Shown here piece after piece: positions 14,952-23,565 of a DNA stretch of 32,591 bases; within the stretch, counting starts at the first letter, position 1, and the number at the start of each line of letters is the position of its first letter. The position numbers were made by a program, and so were the translations under genes. Origin of the DNA: Hyphomicrobium_A sp039933175 (GTDB lineage Bacteria; Pseudomonadota; Alphaproteobacteria; Rhizobiales; Hyphomicrobiaceae); the NCBI GenBank assembly GCA_039933175.1, contig JBDTOR010000009.1:1-32591 (forward strand), given 5' to 3'. Under the pieces are notes generated by a model, which worked only from the letters and a program-made list of their open reading frames with translations, searched no databases and was not told where the DNA came from.

Positions 14952-17492
14952 ATGGCGCACAGCGGAAAACATTCGGCGAACGCGGCTCCCTCGGATCACG
15001 CGGATGAGCCGCCGTTCGATCTGCCGCCGGCGCCGGCCGCACCGCTGCCGGCGGCGGCATCCATAGTTGCAGCCGACGATCCCCCGTTCGACCTGCCAGC
15101 GGCGCCCGCCGAGCCGCCACGGCAATCCCTTTCCGCGCGCGCCCTGCAGGGTAGCGTGCCCCCGTCGACGGCACCGGTCCCCTACCTCAACGGTCTCAAT
15201 CCCGAGCAGCGTGAGGCTGTCGAAGCGCTCGATGGTCCGGTGCTGGTTCTGGCCGGCGCGGGCACCGGCAAGACGCGCGTGCTGACGACGCGCATCGCCC
15301 ACATCCTCGCCGCCCGCCGCGCCTTCCCCGGCCAGATCCTCTCCGTCACCTTCACCAACAAGGCGGCGCGCGAGATGAAAGAGCGCGTCGGCAATCTGGT
15401 CGGCGGCGCGGTTGAAGGCATGCCGTGGCTCGGTACCTTTCACTCCATCGGCGTCAAGATCCTGCGCCGCCACGCCGAACTCGTCGGCCTCAAGTCCGGC
15501 TTCACCATCCTCGACACCGACGACCAGATCCGCCTCTTGAAGCAGGTGATCGAGGCGGCGGGCCTCGACAAGGACCGCTGGCCGGCGCGGCAGCTAGCCT
15601 CGCTGATCGACAGCTGGAAGAACCGCGGCCTGACGCCGGACAAGGTGCCTGCGGGGGAAGCTCTCGGCTTTGCGTCCGGTAAGGGCGCGCAGCTCTATGC
15701 TGCCTATCAAAGCCGCCTCAAGGAGCTTAACGCCTGCGACTTCGGCGACCTGCTGCTGGAGAATCTGCGGCTGTTTCTCGACCACCCGGATGTGCTGGCG
15801 GATTACCAACGCCGCTTCCGCTACATCCTCGTCGACGAGTACCAGGACACCAACGTCGCCCAGTACCTGTGGCTGCGCCTGCTGGCGCAAGGCTCGCCCA
15901 ACATCTGCTGCGTCGGCGACGACGACCAGTCGATCTACGGATGGCGCGGCGCCGAGGTCGACAACATCCTGCGCTTCGAGAAGGACTTCCCCGGCGCCAA
16001 GGTCATACGCCTCGAACGCAACTACCGCTCTACGGGCCACATTCTCGGCGCCGCGGCGGGGCTGATCTCGGCCAACAAGGGCCGCCTCGGCAAGACGCTG
16101 TTCACGGACGGCGAGCACGGCACCAAGGTGACCGTCTCGGCCGTGTGGGACGACGAGGAGGAAGCGCGCGGCATCGGCGATGACATCGAGGCGATGCAGA
16201 AGGCCACGAACCAGCCGCTCAATCAGGTAGCGATCCTGGTGCGCGCCTCGTTCCAGATGCGCGCTTTCGAGGACCGCTTCATCACCATGGGGCTGCCCTA
16301 CCGCGTCATCGGCGGCCCGCGCTTCTACGAGCGACAGGAAATCAAGGACGCCATCGCCTATCTGGAGATCACCGCCAATCCGGCCAACGACCTGAAGTTC
16401 GAGCGCATCATCAATGTGCCCAAGCGCGGTCTCGGCGACACCTCGGTGAAGCGCGTGCACGAGCTGGGCCGCGCGCGCTCGATCCCGATGTATCAGGCGG
16501 CGCAGATGATCATCGAGACCGAGGAATTGCCGGGCAAGGCGCGCAAGTCGTTGACCGATCTCGTCGCCAGCTTCGAGCGCTGGCGCAGCCACATCAGCCA
16601 CATGAAACACACCGAACTCGCCGAGCTGATCTTGGATGAGTCCGGCTATACGGCGATGTGGCAGGCCGACAAGGGCCCGCAGGCGCAATCTCGCCTGGAG
16701 AACTTGAAGGAGCTCGTGCGCTTCATGCACGAGTTCGAGACGCTGGAGGGTTTCCTCGAGCACGTCAGCCTCGTCATGGACACCGCGCAGGCCGACGACG
16801 GCCAGAAAGTCTCGGTGATGACGCTGCACGCCGCCAAGGGTCTCGAGTTCGAGGTGGTGTTCCTGCCCGGCTGGGAGGAGGGGCTATTCCCGCACCAGCG
16901 CAGCCTCGATGAAAGCGGCCAGGCGGGCTTGGAGGAGGAGCGCCGGCTCGCCTATGTCGGCCTCACGCGCGCGCGGCGCATCGCCAAGGTTTCGTTCGCG
17001 CAGAACCGGCGCAACCGCGGGCTCTATCAGTCGGCGCTGCCGTCCCGCTTCGTCGATGAGTTGCCCGAGGCGCACGTCGAAGTGGCCGAGCCCAAGATGC
17101 CGTTCGGCGGCGCCTATCAGAACTTCGGCGGCACGTTCGGGCGCGGCAGCTATGGGCGCAGCCGCTTCGACGATGCGGCGCCGTTCGAAGGCACGTACGA
17201 CACACCCGGCTGGCAGCGTGCCCAGGAGCGGACGAAGGAGCGGACCAAGGAGCGCGGCGAAGCGAAGAAGTGGAGCCCGTCGGATCAGCGCAAGGTACGC
17301 GGGCCGCTGACCATCGAGGGCGAGCTTGTCGCCGCGTCGAGCGAAACTGCCGCCTACAAGCGCGGCGAGCGCGTGCTGCATCAGAAGTTCGGCGTGGGCA
17401 CCGTCACCGACGTCGACGGCAACAAGCTGACGATCGAGTTCGACGATGCCGGCCGCAAGCGCGTCGTCGACAGCTTCGTCGACCGCGCCTAG
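14952..17492 (+). CDS. uvrD: UvrD/PcrA-type ATP-dependent DNA helicase
   Basis: This superfamily 1A 3'-5' DNA helicase acts in nucleotide excision repair, mismatch repair and clearing of stalled complexes. Motifs appear in order: Q-motif region LNPEQREAV, Walker A AGAGTGKT (101-108), motif Ia SVTFTNKAAREM, Walker B VDEYQDT (294-300), motif III GDDDQSIYGWRGA, motif IV RLERNYRS, motif V VMTLHAAKGLEF, and motif VI YVGLTRAR. The C-terminus (GERVLHQKFGVGTVTDVDGNKL) is a Tudor-like tail as in PcrA/UvrD. At 846 residues it is longer than E. coli UvrD, owing to about 80 low-complexity N-terminal residues in which PPFDLP occurs twice. The start has GGAAA upstream. uvrD versus pcrA naming is a matter of convention. 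Confidence 0.95.
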   Translation: MAHSGKHSANAAPSDHADEPPFDLPPAPAAPLPAAASIVAADDPPFDLPAAPAEPPRQSLSARALQGSVPPSTAPVPYLNGLNPEQREAVEALDGPVLVLAGAGTGKTRVLTTRIAHILAARRAFPGQILSVTFTNKAAREMKERVGNLVGGAVEGMPWLGTFHSIGVKILRRHAELVGLKSGFTILDTDDQIRLLKQVIEAAGLDKDRWPARQLASLIDSWKNRGLTPDKVPAGEALGFASGKGAQLYAAYQSRLKELNACDFGDLLLENLRLFLDHPDVLADYQRRFRYILVDEYQDTNVAQYLWLRLLAQGSPNICCVGDDDQSIYGWRGAEVDNILRFEKDFPGAKVIRLERNYRSTGHILGAAAGLISANKGRLGKTLFTDGEHGTKVTVSAVWDDEEEARGIGDDIEAMQKATNQPLNQVAILVRASFQMRAFEDRFITMGLPYRVIGGPRFYERQEIKDAIAYLEITANPANDLKFERIINVPKRGLGDTSVKRVHELGRARSIPMYQAAQMIIETEELPGKARKSLTDLVASFERWRSHISHMKHTELAELILDESGYTAMWQADKGPQAQSRLENLKELVRFMHEFETLEGFLEHVSLVMDTAQADDGQKVSVMTLHAAKGLEFEVVFLPGWEEGLFPHQRSLDESGQAGLEEERRLAYVGLTRARRIAKVSFAQNRRNRGLYQSALPSRFVDELPEAHVEVAEPKMPFGGAYQNFGGTFGRGSYGRSRFDDAAPFEGTYDTPGWQRAQERTKERTKERGEAKKWSPSDQRKVRGPLTIEGELVAASSETAAYKRGERVLHQKFGVGTVTDVDGNKLTIEFDDAGRKRVVDSFVDRA

Positions 17493-17543
17493 CCGCATAA
17501 GGCGAGGTCGCTCGCTGCGTCTGCTAACGACGCCCTCGCTGCG

Positions 17544-18752
17544 TTAGTTGCGGAGTGGTCTGAAGCCCGCACGAACCTCGGATACGAAAATCTCTGGCTG
17601 TTCCCAGGCCGCAAAGTGGCAGCCCTTCGCGGCCTTATTATAATAAATGAGCTGGGGGTACGCCCGCTCCGCCCAGCTCCGGGAAACAGTATAGATCTCG
17701 TCTGGAAAGACGCTCACGGCAACCGGGATGGAGACGTTCTTCGGAGCGACAAACCCGAACTTGTTCTCCCAATACAGACGAGCCGAGGAGATCGACGTGT
17801 TCGTCAACCAGTAAAAAGTGATGTTGTCGAGGATGTCATCGCGCGTGAGGCCTTCCGGTTTTCCATCGAAGACGCGGGCGATGAGTTCGTAGCTGCTGAT
17901 ATCATGGTCAAGGATCCAACTCGCCAGGCCGACGGGCGAGTCCGCAATCCCATAGAGCGTCTGCGGACGGTTCCCCATCTCCTGGGCGTAGGCGAGGCCG
18001 TGCGTGTAGAAGAAGTTCAGCCGGTCATATGCATGCTGTTCGTCGGCATCGAGACCGGATGGCGGGGCAGCCCCGGTAAAGGCCGCCTTGTCAACGTCGG
18101 GTGGAACCGCGCCAGCCATGTTGGTGTGAATGCCGAGTAGTTCCGGAGGCGCCAACGCGCCCATCAAATCGGTGATGAGCGCACCCCAGTCGCCGCCCTG
18201 CGCCACATAGCGCACGTAGCCGAGGCGCTTCATCAACACGGTCCACGCCCGCGCGATGCGCTCTGGTCCCCAACCCGGTGAGGTCGGCTTGCCGGAAAAG
18301 CCGTAGCCCGGGATCGACGGGATCACCAAATGGAACGCGTCCGCGGCACTGCCGCCGTGCGCCGTGGGATCGGTGAGCGGATCGATGATCTTTAACAGCT
18401 CGATGATTGAGCCCGGCCAGCCGTGCGTTACAATGAGTGGTACCGCGTTCTCGTGCTTCGAGCGAACGTGAATGAAATGAATGTCCAGTTCATCGATCTC
18501 GGTGGTGAAATGCGGCAGGGCTTTCAGCTTCGCCTCGCATTTGCTCCAGTCGTAATCCGTCGCCCAGTAGCGCGCGAGGGCCTGCATCGTCGCGAGCTGC
18601 ACGCCTTGCGTGGCATCCGTGACCGTTTCCCGTTCGGGCCATCTGGTGGCCAGCACGCGCCGGCGCAATTCGGTGAGCTCGGATTCCGGAAACGTCACAT
18701 CGAAGGGACGAACAGCGGTGGTATCCCCGCCAGTCTGCGCAATGTTGGCCAT
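17544..18752 (-). CDS. Epoxide hydrolase (EPHX1-like alpha/beta hydrolase)
   Basis: This 402-residue enzyme is predicted to open epoxides to diols. The N-terminal EH-N segment (RPFDVTFPESELTELRRRVLATRWPE) is followed by the oxyanion-hole motif HGWPGS (110-115), the nucleophile D188 in GGDWGA, a probable acid E352 in FPDEI, and H379 in CHFAAWEQP, which completes the triad. The start ATG at 18752 has AAGGA about 9 nt upstream. It diverges from an aldo/keto reductase across about 150 bp containing an inverted repeat. Together they may handle an epoxide/carbonyl compound, but the substrate is unknown. The pair lies between the widely conserved uvrD and folC and looks like an accessory insertion. 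Confidence 0.92.
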   Translation of the reverse strand: MANIAQTGGDTTAVRPFDVTFPESELTELRRRVLATRWPERETVTDATQGVQLATMQALARYWATDYDWSKCEAKLKALPHFTTEIDELDIHFIHVRSKHENAVPLIVTHGWPGSIIELLKIIDPLTDPTAHGGSAADAFHLVIPSIPGYGFSGKPTSPGWGPERIARAWTVLMKRLGYVRYVAQGGDWGALITDLMGALAPPELLGIHTNMAGAVPPDVDKAAFTGAAPPSGLDADEQHAYDRLNFFYTHGLAYAQEMGNRPQTLYGIADSPVGLASWILDHDISSYELIARVFDGKPEGLTRDDILDNITFYWLTNTSISSARLYWENKFGFVAPKNVSIPVAVSVFPDEIYTVSRSWAERAYPQLIYYNKAAKGCHFAAWEQPEIFVSEVRAGFRPLRN

Positions 18753-18769
18753 GCTTGAGATCCTTACAA

Positions 18770-18780
18770 ATTAGACTAAT
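18770..18780. promoter_or_regulatory. Inverted repeat ATTAGACTAAT in divergent promoter region
   Basis: A perfect 5+1+5 inverted repeat, ATTAG-A-CTAAT, lies just upstream of the epoxide hydrolase ribosome-binding site, between the two divergent genes. It stands out in an otherwise GC-rich sequence and could be an operator for a dimeric regulator. No regulator gene is adjacent. On the other side TTGTCG (18793-18798) and GATACT (18817-18822), 18 bp apart, are a weak promoter candidate for the reductase. Confidence 0.4.
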
Positions 18781-18899
18781 ACGCCAATACGGTTGTCGCT
18801 CTACACGGAAGTAGCCGATACTGACGCCGCGATCGAGGATCATCTGCTCTCATTGCCAGCTTGCGAGGAAGTGGGTCGCTTGAAAAAGGGAGCTTGGAC

Positions 18900-19841
18900 A
18901 TGACAACACTCGATACGCTTCGCGATACGAGGATACCTCTCGCCAACGCATCGGGTGCGATCCCCGCAGTCGGGTTCGGCACGCTGATCCCGGATCCTCT
19001 CGCGACTAAACAAGCGACCAAAACGGCGTTGGAAGTGGGATTTCGAAATTTCGATTGTGCGGAACGCTACCGCAATGAAGAAGCGATTGGCGAGGCGATG
19101 CAGGAGGTGTTCAAGGCCGGAGCGATCGAGCGGAAGGACGTGTTCGTTGCTACGAAGTTGTGGAATACCAATCATCGACCGGAGCGGGTCAAACCTGCCT
19201 TCGACGCGAGTTGCCGGCGGCTGCAAGTCGACTATGTCGACTGCTATCTCATTCACACCCCCTTCGCCTTTCAACCCGGCGACGACCAGGATCCGCGGGA
19301 CGGGGACGGTCATGTCATCTACGATTCAGGCGTCACGTTAGCGGAAACATGGGGAGCGCTGGAGCGCCTCGTGGACGGCGGTCGCTGCAAGGCGATCGGG
19401 GTGTCGGACATTACCCTGGAGAAGCTGCAAGAGATCGTCGCTGCTGCGCGCATCAAGCCCGCCGTGGTGCAAGTTGAATCACATCCGTATCTTCCCGAGT
19501 GGGACCTGCTCGACTTCTGTCAGCAGCACGGGACTGTGCTGCAGGCGTTTGCAGCATTGGGACATGCCTCGAAACCAAATGTTTTGGACGACCCGGTCAT
19601 CACGGCGATTGCCAAGCGCGTGAATAAGACGCCGGCTCAGGTTTGCCTAGCCTGGGCGGTGCAGCGCGGCACCGCCTTCCTCACGACTTCGACGACACCG
19701 CACCGCATCCAAGAGAACTTTGACATTTCGACCCTGCCGGAAGACGCCATGCAGGATATTCGGGAGCGCATCACCACAACCGCCAGGTTCAACACGGTGG
19801 TGCAGACCGGCGTGCCTGGATTTATTCCCCGCGCCGGGTGA
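18900..19841 (+). CDS. Aldo/keto reductase
   Basis: This NAD(P)H-dependent cytoplasmic oxidoreductase has 313 residues in a TIM-barrel fold. The catalytic tetrad is visible: D52 and Y57 in NFDCAERYRNEE, K86 in FVATKLWN, and H119 in CYLIHTPFAF. The cofactor-binding end includes TTSTTPHRIQENFD. The frame opens at 18861, but the ATG at 18900 has AAAGGGAG 7 nt upstream and begins the conserved fold, so it is preferred. Codon use includes AGG, ATA and ACA triplets that are scarce in neighbouring genes, suggesting later acquisition. It is divergent from the epoxide hydrolase. Substrate is unknown. Confidence 0.92.
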   Translation: MTTLDTLRDTRIPLANASGAIPAVGFGTLIPDPLATKQATKTALEVGFRNFDCAERYRNEEAIGEAMQEVFKAGAIERKDVFVATKLWNTNHRPERVKPAFDASCRRLQVDYVDCYLIHTPFAFQPGDDQDPRDGDGHVIYDSGVTLAETWGALERLVDGGRCKAIGVSDITLEKLQEIVAAARIKPAVVQVESHPYLPEWDLLDFCQQHGTVLQAFAALGHASKPNVLDDPVITAIAKRVNKTPAQVCLAWAVQRGTAFLTTSTTPHRIQENFDISTLPEDAMQDIRERITTTARFNTVVQTGVPGFIPRAG

Positions 19842-19904
19842 ACAAAATCCGGCAGCGCGGAGTCGGACTCAAAATGCGCCCGACACTTATTTGGCACGCA
19901 TGCC

Positions 19905-19923
19905 GCCGTCCACTCCGGACGGC
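19905..19923 (+). terminator. Candidate stem-loop between convergent reductase and folC
   Basis: GCCGTCC (19905-19911) and GGACGGC (19917-19923) form a 7-bp stem with a 5-nt loop in the 148-bp space between two convergent stop codons. No U-tract follows on either strand, so it is at best a weak or Rho-assisted terminator. Confidence 0.3.
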
Positions 19924-19989
19924 ATTCTGACGGCATCGACGTCCGCTAAGGGGCACAAGCGGCCGAGACGCCGCCCAGCCTCTAAGGCC

Positions 19990-21333
19990 CTAATTCGCCT
20001 GCGGCTCGACGCCTTCCTGCAGGCCGAGCACGTGCCCGGCAAGGTAAAGCGAGCCGCAAATGAGGATGCGCTTGGGTCCGGGCTCGTAGGCGTCGGTGCG
20101 CTTCAGCGCGGTGGCGACGTCGGCGGCGCTCTCGGCCTTGAGGCCGACCTCGCGTGCGGTTTCGGCCAGTGTCTCCGGCGCGTGCGGGGCTTCGTGCGCG
20201 CCGGGAATCGGCACGGTGACGACGTGGCTGACGAGGCCACGGAAGGCCGACAGGAATCCCCCGGCGTCCTTGAGGCCCATCATCCCGACAATGAGGTGGA
20301 GCGGCTTCGGCGACCGCTCCTCGAGGTCGGCCATGGTCTGCGCCAGCGCGCGGCCGGCGGCTGGGTTGTGACCGCCGTCGAGCCAGAGTTCTGAGCCGGG
20401 CTTCAACAGTGACGGCATCGGACCGGCGTCCAGCCGCTGCATGCGGGCAGGCCAGCGCGCTGAGGTCAGTCCCTGCTCGATGGCGCGTTCACCCAGACCC
20501 AGATGCGGCAGGTCGGCGGCAAGCTGTAGCGCGGCCGCGACGGCGGTCCCGGCGTTGACGATCTGATGGCGGCCGATGAGTGCGGGAAGCGGCAGGTCCA
20601 GCAGCAGCTCCTCCATCTGCACGACCAAGCGGCCGCGCTGCTCGTAGGCATCGAACTGCTCGCCCCAGACGATCAGTGGCGCGCCGATCCGCAGCGCCTC
20701 GGCGCGGATGACGTCCTCCGCCTCGGGCTCCTGTTGAGAAACGACTGCGGGAACCCCGGGGCGCAGAATGCCGGCCTTCTCCGCCGCGATCTTCGGCAGC
20801 GTCGCGCCGAGCTTCTCCGCGTGGTCGAGCGAGATCGGCGTGATGACGTCGAGGGCCGGCAGTGCGACGACGTTCGTCGCGTCGAGGCGCCCGCCAAGGC
20901 CGACTTCGAGCAGCAGCACATCGGCGGGGTGCTCGGCGAAGGCGAGGAAAGCGGCCGCGGTGGTGATCTCGAATTGGGTGACGTCATCGCTGCCGTTCGT
21001 CGCCTGCGTCCGCGTCAGCACGTCGACCAGCGTTTCCTCGCCGATCGGTGCCGCCTTGCCGCTCAGGCCGGCAAGCTCGATGCGCTCGTGGAAGCGCACC
21101 AGGTGCGGCGAGGTGTAGACGTGCACGCGCGCGCCAGCGGCTTCCAGTATCGCCTTCAGGTAGGCGGTAACCGAGCCCTTGCCGTTGGTGCCGGCGATGT
21201 GCACGACCGGCGGCAGCTTGTTGTGGGGGTCGCCCAGCTTGCCGAGCAGCCGCTCGACACGGCCGAGCGACAGATCGATCAGCTGCGGATGCAGCAGCTT
21301 CATCTCGGCGAGGAGCTTGGCGCTCGTCGGCAT
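19990..21333 (-). CDS. folC: Bifunctional folylpolyglutamate synthase / dihydrofolate synthase
   Basis: This Mur-ligase-family enzyme adds glutamate to dihydropteroate and then to folates. At 447 residues it is of usual length. The P-loop GTNGKGS is at 48-54, followed by the conserved YTSPHLVRFHERIEL, and later DGGHNPAAGRAL, the Mur-ligase C-terminal motif. The start ATG has GGGAGG upstream. It is the last gene of the trpFBA-accD-folC series, 107 bp downstream of accD. The accD-folC neighbourhood is also found in E. coli. Confidence 0.96.
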   Translation of the reverse strand: MPTSAKLLAEMKLLHPQLIDLSLGRVERLLGKLGDPHNKLPPVVHIAGTNGKGSVTAYLKAILEAAGARVHVYTSPHLVRFHERIELAGLSGKAAPIGEETLVDVLTRTQATNGSDDVTQFEITTAAAFLAFAEHPADVLLLEVGLGGRLDATNVVALPALDVITPISLDHAEKLGATLPKIAAEKAGILRPGVPAVVSQQEPEAEDVIRAEALRIGAPLIVWGEQFDAYEQRGRLVVQMEELLLDLPLPALIGRHQIVNAGTAVAAALQLAADLPHLGLGERAIEQGLTSARWPARMQRLDAGPMPSLLKPGSELWLDGGHNPAAGRALAQTMADLEERSPKPLHLIVGMMGLKDAGGFLSAFRGLVSHVVTVPIPGAHEAPHAPETLAETAREVGLKAESAADVATALKRTDAYEPGPKRILICGSLYLAGHVLGLQEGVEPQAN

Positions 21334-21440
21334 GCGGCCCTCCCGCCCTTACGCGCTGTTGGCCAGGCGCAGTTGAGCGCGAGTGACGGACCCGCCGATC
21401 AAGGACCGCGCGGGTGACCGCGATGGGGCGATGGCGGACA

Positions 21441-22532
21441 TCAGTGCTGTCTGTCTTTGGGCGAGCGCGTCGTCGGCGGCGTATCGTCGTCGCTGCGTGC
21501 TTTGTCGCGCGGCTCGTGGTGGGTCGTCTCGAAGCGCTCCTCGGGGCCGAGGATTTCCGCCTCGATCGCCTGGCCCGAACCGTTGCGCGTCTCGATCAAT
21601 TTTGCCTCGACGGTGCTGCCGTTGGCATATTGCGAATGACCGTTCAGTTTCTTGGTGCCGTGGTCGTGCTTCACGGCCGGCGCGCGCATCAAGATGCGGC
21701 AGATGCGGCTCAGCGTTTCGCGCATCTTGTGTCGATGCACGACCATGTCGATCATGCCGTGCGCCAGCAGGTACTCAGCCCGCTGGAAGCCCTCGGGCAA
21801 TTGCTCGCGGATCGTCTGCTGGATGACGCGCGGACCGGCAAAGCAGATGAGCGCGCCCGGCTCGGCGATGTGGACGTCGCCCAGCATCGCGTACGAAGCG
21901 GTGACGCCGCCGGTCGTCGGATCGGTGAGCACCACGATATAGGGCAGCTTGGCTTCGCGCAGGCGCTGCACGGCGATGGTCGTGCGCGGCATTTGCATCA
22001 GCGACAGGATGCCTTCCTGCATGCGCGCGCCACCGGAGGCGGCAAACAGAATAAAGGGCGTCTTCTTCTCGACCGCCCGCATCATGCCGGCGATGACGCC
22101 TTCACCCGCACCCATGCCGAGCGAGCCGGCCATGAAGCGGAAGTCCTGCGCCGCGGCGACGATATCCAAGCCGTCGAGCTTGCCTTCGCCGACCAGGACC
22201 GCGTCTTCGAACTCCGTCTCGGCGCGGGCCTCCTTGAGGCGGTCCGTGTAGCGCTTCTTGCCGTCGCGGAACTTCAGCGGGTCTTGCGGGACGGGCGGCA
22301 GCGGTACGCGCGCGTATAGGCCGCCGTCGAACAGATGCTGCAGGCGCAGGTCTGCAGCCAAGCGCATGTGGTAGTTGGAGCCCGGTACGACGAATTGGTT
22401 CGCCTCGAGGTCCTTGTAGAACACCATCTGCCCGCTCTCGGGGCACTTCACCCAGAGATTGTCAGGGACATCGCGCTTCGTCGTCAGGAAGCTACGGATT
22501 TTGGGCCGGACGACGTTGTTGATCCAGTTCAC
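21441..22532 (-). CDS. accD: Acetyl-CoA carboxylase carboxyltransferase beta subunit, zinc-ribbon cysteines lost
   Basis: This is the beta subunit of the carboxyltransferase that, with AccA, moves the carboxyl group from biotin to acetyl-CoA in the first step of fatty-acid synthesis. The crotonase-like core is intact (ASGGARMQEGILSLMQM, TDPTTGGVTASYAMLGD, RVIQQTIREQLPEGFQRAEYLL). The N-terminus aligns with the zinc-ribbon region, but only C30 remains; the other three positions are S33, V49 and S52. The open frame extends to 22664, but family alignment (VNWINNVVRPKIRSFL) places the start at the GTG at 22532, giving 363 residues. The C-terminal tail is acidic and disordered. It lies between trpA and folC. 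Confidence 0.95.
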   Translation of the reverse strand: MNWINNVVRPKIRSFLTTKRDVPDNLWVKCPESGQMVFYKDLEANQFVVPGSNYHMRLAADLRLQHLFDGGLYARVPLPPVPQDPLKFRDGKKRYTDRLKEARAETEFEDAVLVGEGKLDGLDIVAAAQDFRFMAGSLGMGAGEGVIAGMMRAVEKKTPFILFAASGGARMQEGILSLMQMPRTTIAVQRLREAKLPYIVVLTDPTTGGVTASYAMLGDVHIAEPGALICFAGPRVIQQTIREQLPEGFQRAEYLLAHGMIDMVVHRHKMRETLSRICRILMRAPAVKHDHGTKKLNGHSQYANGSTVEAKLIETRNGSGQAIEAEILGPEERFETTHHEPRDKARSDDDTPPTTRSPKDRQH

Positions 22533-22707
22533 GCTTCTCAGCCTCTCGACAGCTTGGCCGGGTCCGACGGCGACGCTTGCCTTGTCAGTCTTTGGTCCAG
22601 GTCCACCTAGCATACGGGGCCCGTACGACCCCCTAATATGGCGCTTTCCAGCGCCGCGCCGCACTGCGGCAATTAAAGCGGTTAACTGCGACGGTGGCGG
22701 CTGGGAC
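22533..22707 (-). promoter_or_regulatory. Palindrome-rich trpA-accD junction
   Basis: Between the trpA stop and the accD GTG are three inverted repeats: TACGGG-G-CCCGTA (22613-22625), GGCGCT/AGCGCC (22640-22655; on the minus-strand transcript the loop is GGAA, a GNRA-type tetraloop), and GCCGCACTGCGGC (22658-22670). A near copy of the last lies in the trpA 3' end (22717-22728). No U-tract follows on the minus strand, so these look more like leader structure or binding sites than a terminator. I found no convincing accD promoter. Confidence 0.45.
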
Positions 22708-23535
22708 TCAGGCGGCCCGCAGTGCGGCAGCCAGAGAGCCCACCAAATCTAGGACAGCCGGAACCGTCTTGCTAGTGGAGCGGCCGTCGGCGCCGAGGCT
22801 CTTCTCGATCGCGCCCACCAGGGCTGAGCCGACGACAACAGCATCGGCAACCTCGCCCAGTGCTTTCGCTTGGTCAGGACTTTTTACGCCGAAACCGACC
22901 GCAACGGGAAGGGCCGTGGCCTCCTTAATTCGCCGCACGTGCATGTGAACGTTGTTTACATTTGGGGCTGCGGACCCGGTAATACCGGTGATCGACACAT
23001 AGTACAGGAAGCCTGACGTATTTTGCAGGACCGCCGGGAGCCGCTTGGCATCGGTGGTCGGCGTCGCCAGACGGATGAAGTTTAGCCCCGCTTCCGTCGC
23101 CGGCAGACACAACTCGTCGTCGGCCTCGGGCGGCAGATCGACGACGATCAGCCCGTCGACCCCGGCAGCTAGAGCGTCGGCGATGAAGGCTTTGCCGGGA
23201 TACACGTAGATCGGATTGTAATAGCCCATGAGGACGATGGGCGTGTCCTGGTCCGTCTTACGGAACTCAGCGACCATGGCGAGCGTGTCGCGCATCCGCT
23301 GGCCTGCCCGCAACGCACGCACCGACGCCGCCTGAATGGCTGGGCCGTCCGCCATCGGATCGGAGAACGGCATGCCGAGCTCGATGAGGTCGGCGCCCGC
23401 TTGCGGCAGGCCGAGAAGAATTTTCTTCGACGTTTCGAGATCGGGGTCGCCGGCGGTGATGAAGGTGACGAGGCCCGGGCGGCCGTCACGCTTCAACTTG
23501 GCGAAGCGGCGATCGATGCGCGTCTCTTTGGTCAT
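22708..23535 (-). CDS. trpA: Tryptophan synthase alpha subunit
   Basis: It cleaves indole-3-glycerol phosphate to indole and glyceraldehyde 3-phosphate, passing indole to TrpB through a tunnel. The 275-residue TIM barrel carries catalytic E52 in LIELGMPFSDP and D63 in MADGPAIQ, the phosphate-binding region GFGVKSPDQAKAL, and GSALVGAIEK. It begins 30 bp after the trpB stop, consistent with one operon trpF-trpB-trpA. The ribosome-binding site is not obvious. Length and motifs are normal. Confidence 0.97.
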   Translation of the reverse strand: MTKETRIDRRFAKLKRDGRPGLVTFITAGDPDLETSKKILLGLPQAGADLIELGMPFSDPMADGPAIQAASVRALRAGQRMRDTLAMVAEFRKTDQDTPIVLMGYYNPIYVYPGKAFIADALAAGVDGLIVVDLPPEADDELCLPATEAGLNFIRLATPTTDAKRLPAVLQNTSGFLYYVSITGITGSAAPNVNNVHMHVRRIKEATALPVAVGFGVKSPDQAKALGEVADAVVVGSALVGAIEKSLGADGRSTSKTVPAVLDLVGSLAAALRAA

Positions 23536-23565
23536 GCGAAGTGTTTGTCCGGTCTGAGGTTCTGA

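Noticed and set aside
17524..17547. CTAACG/CGTTAG stem between convergent uvrD and epoxide hydrolase genes
   Set aside because: Short stem, 12-nt loop and no U-tract on either strand; partly inside the epoxide hydrolase stop region.
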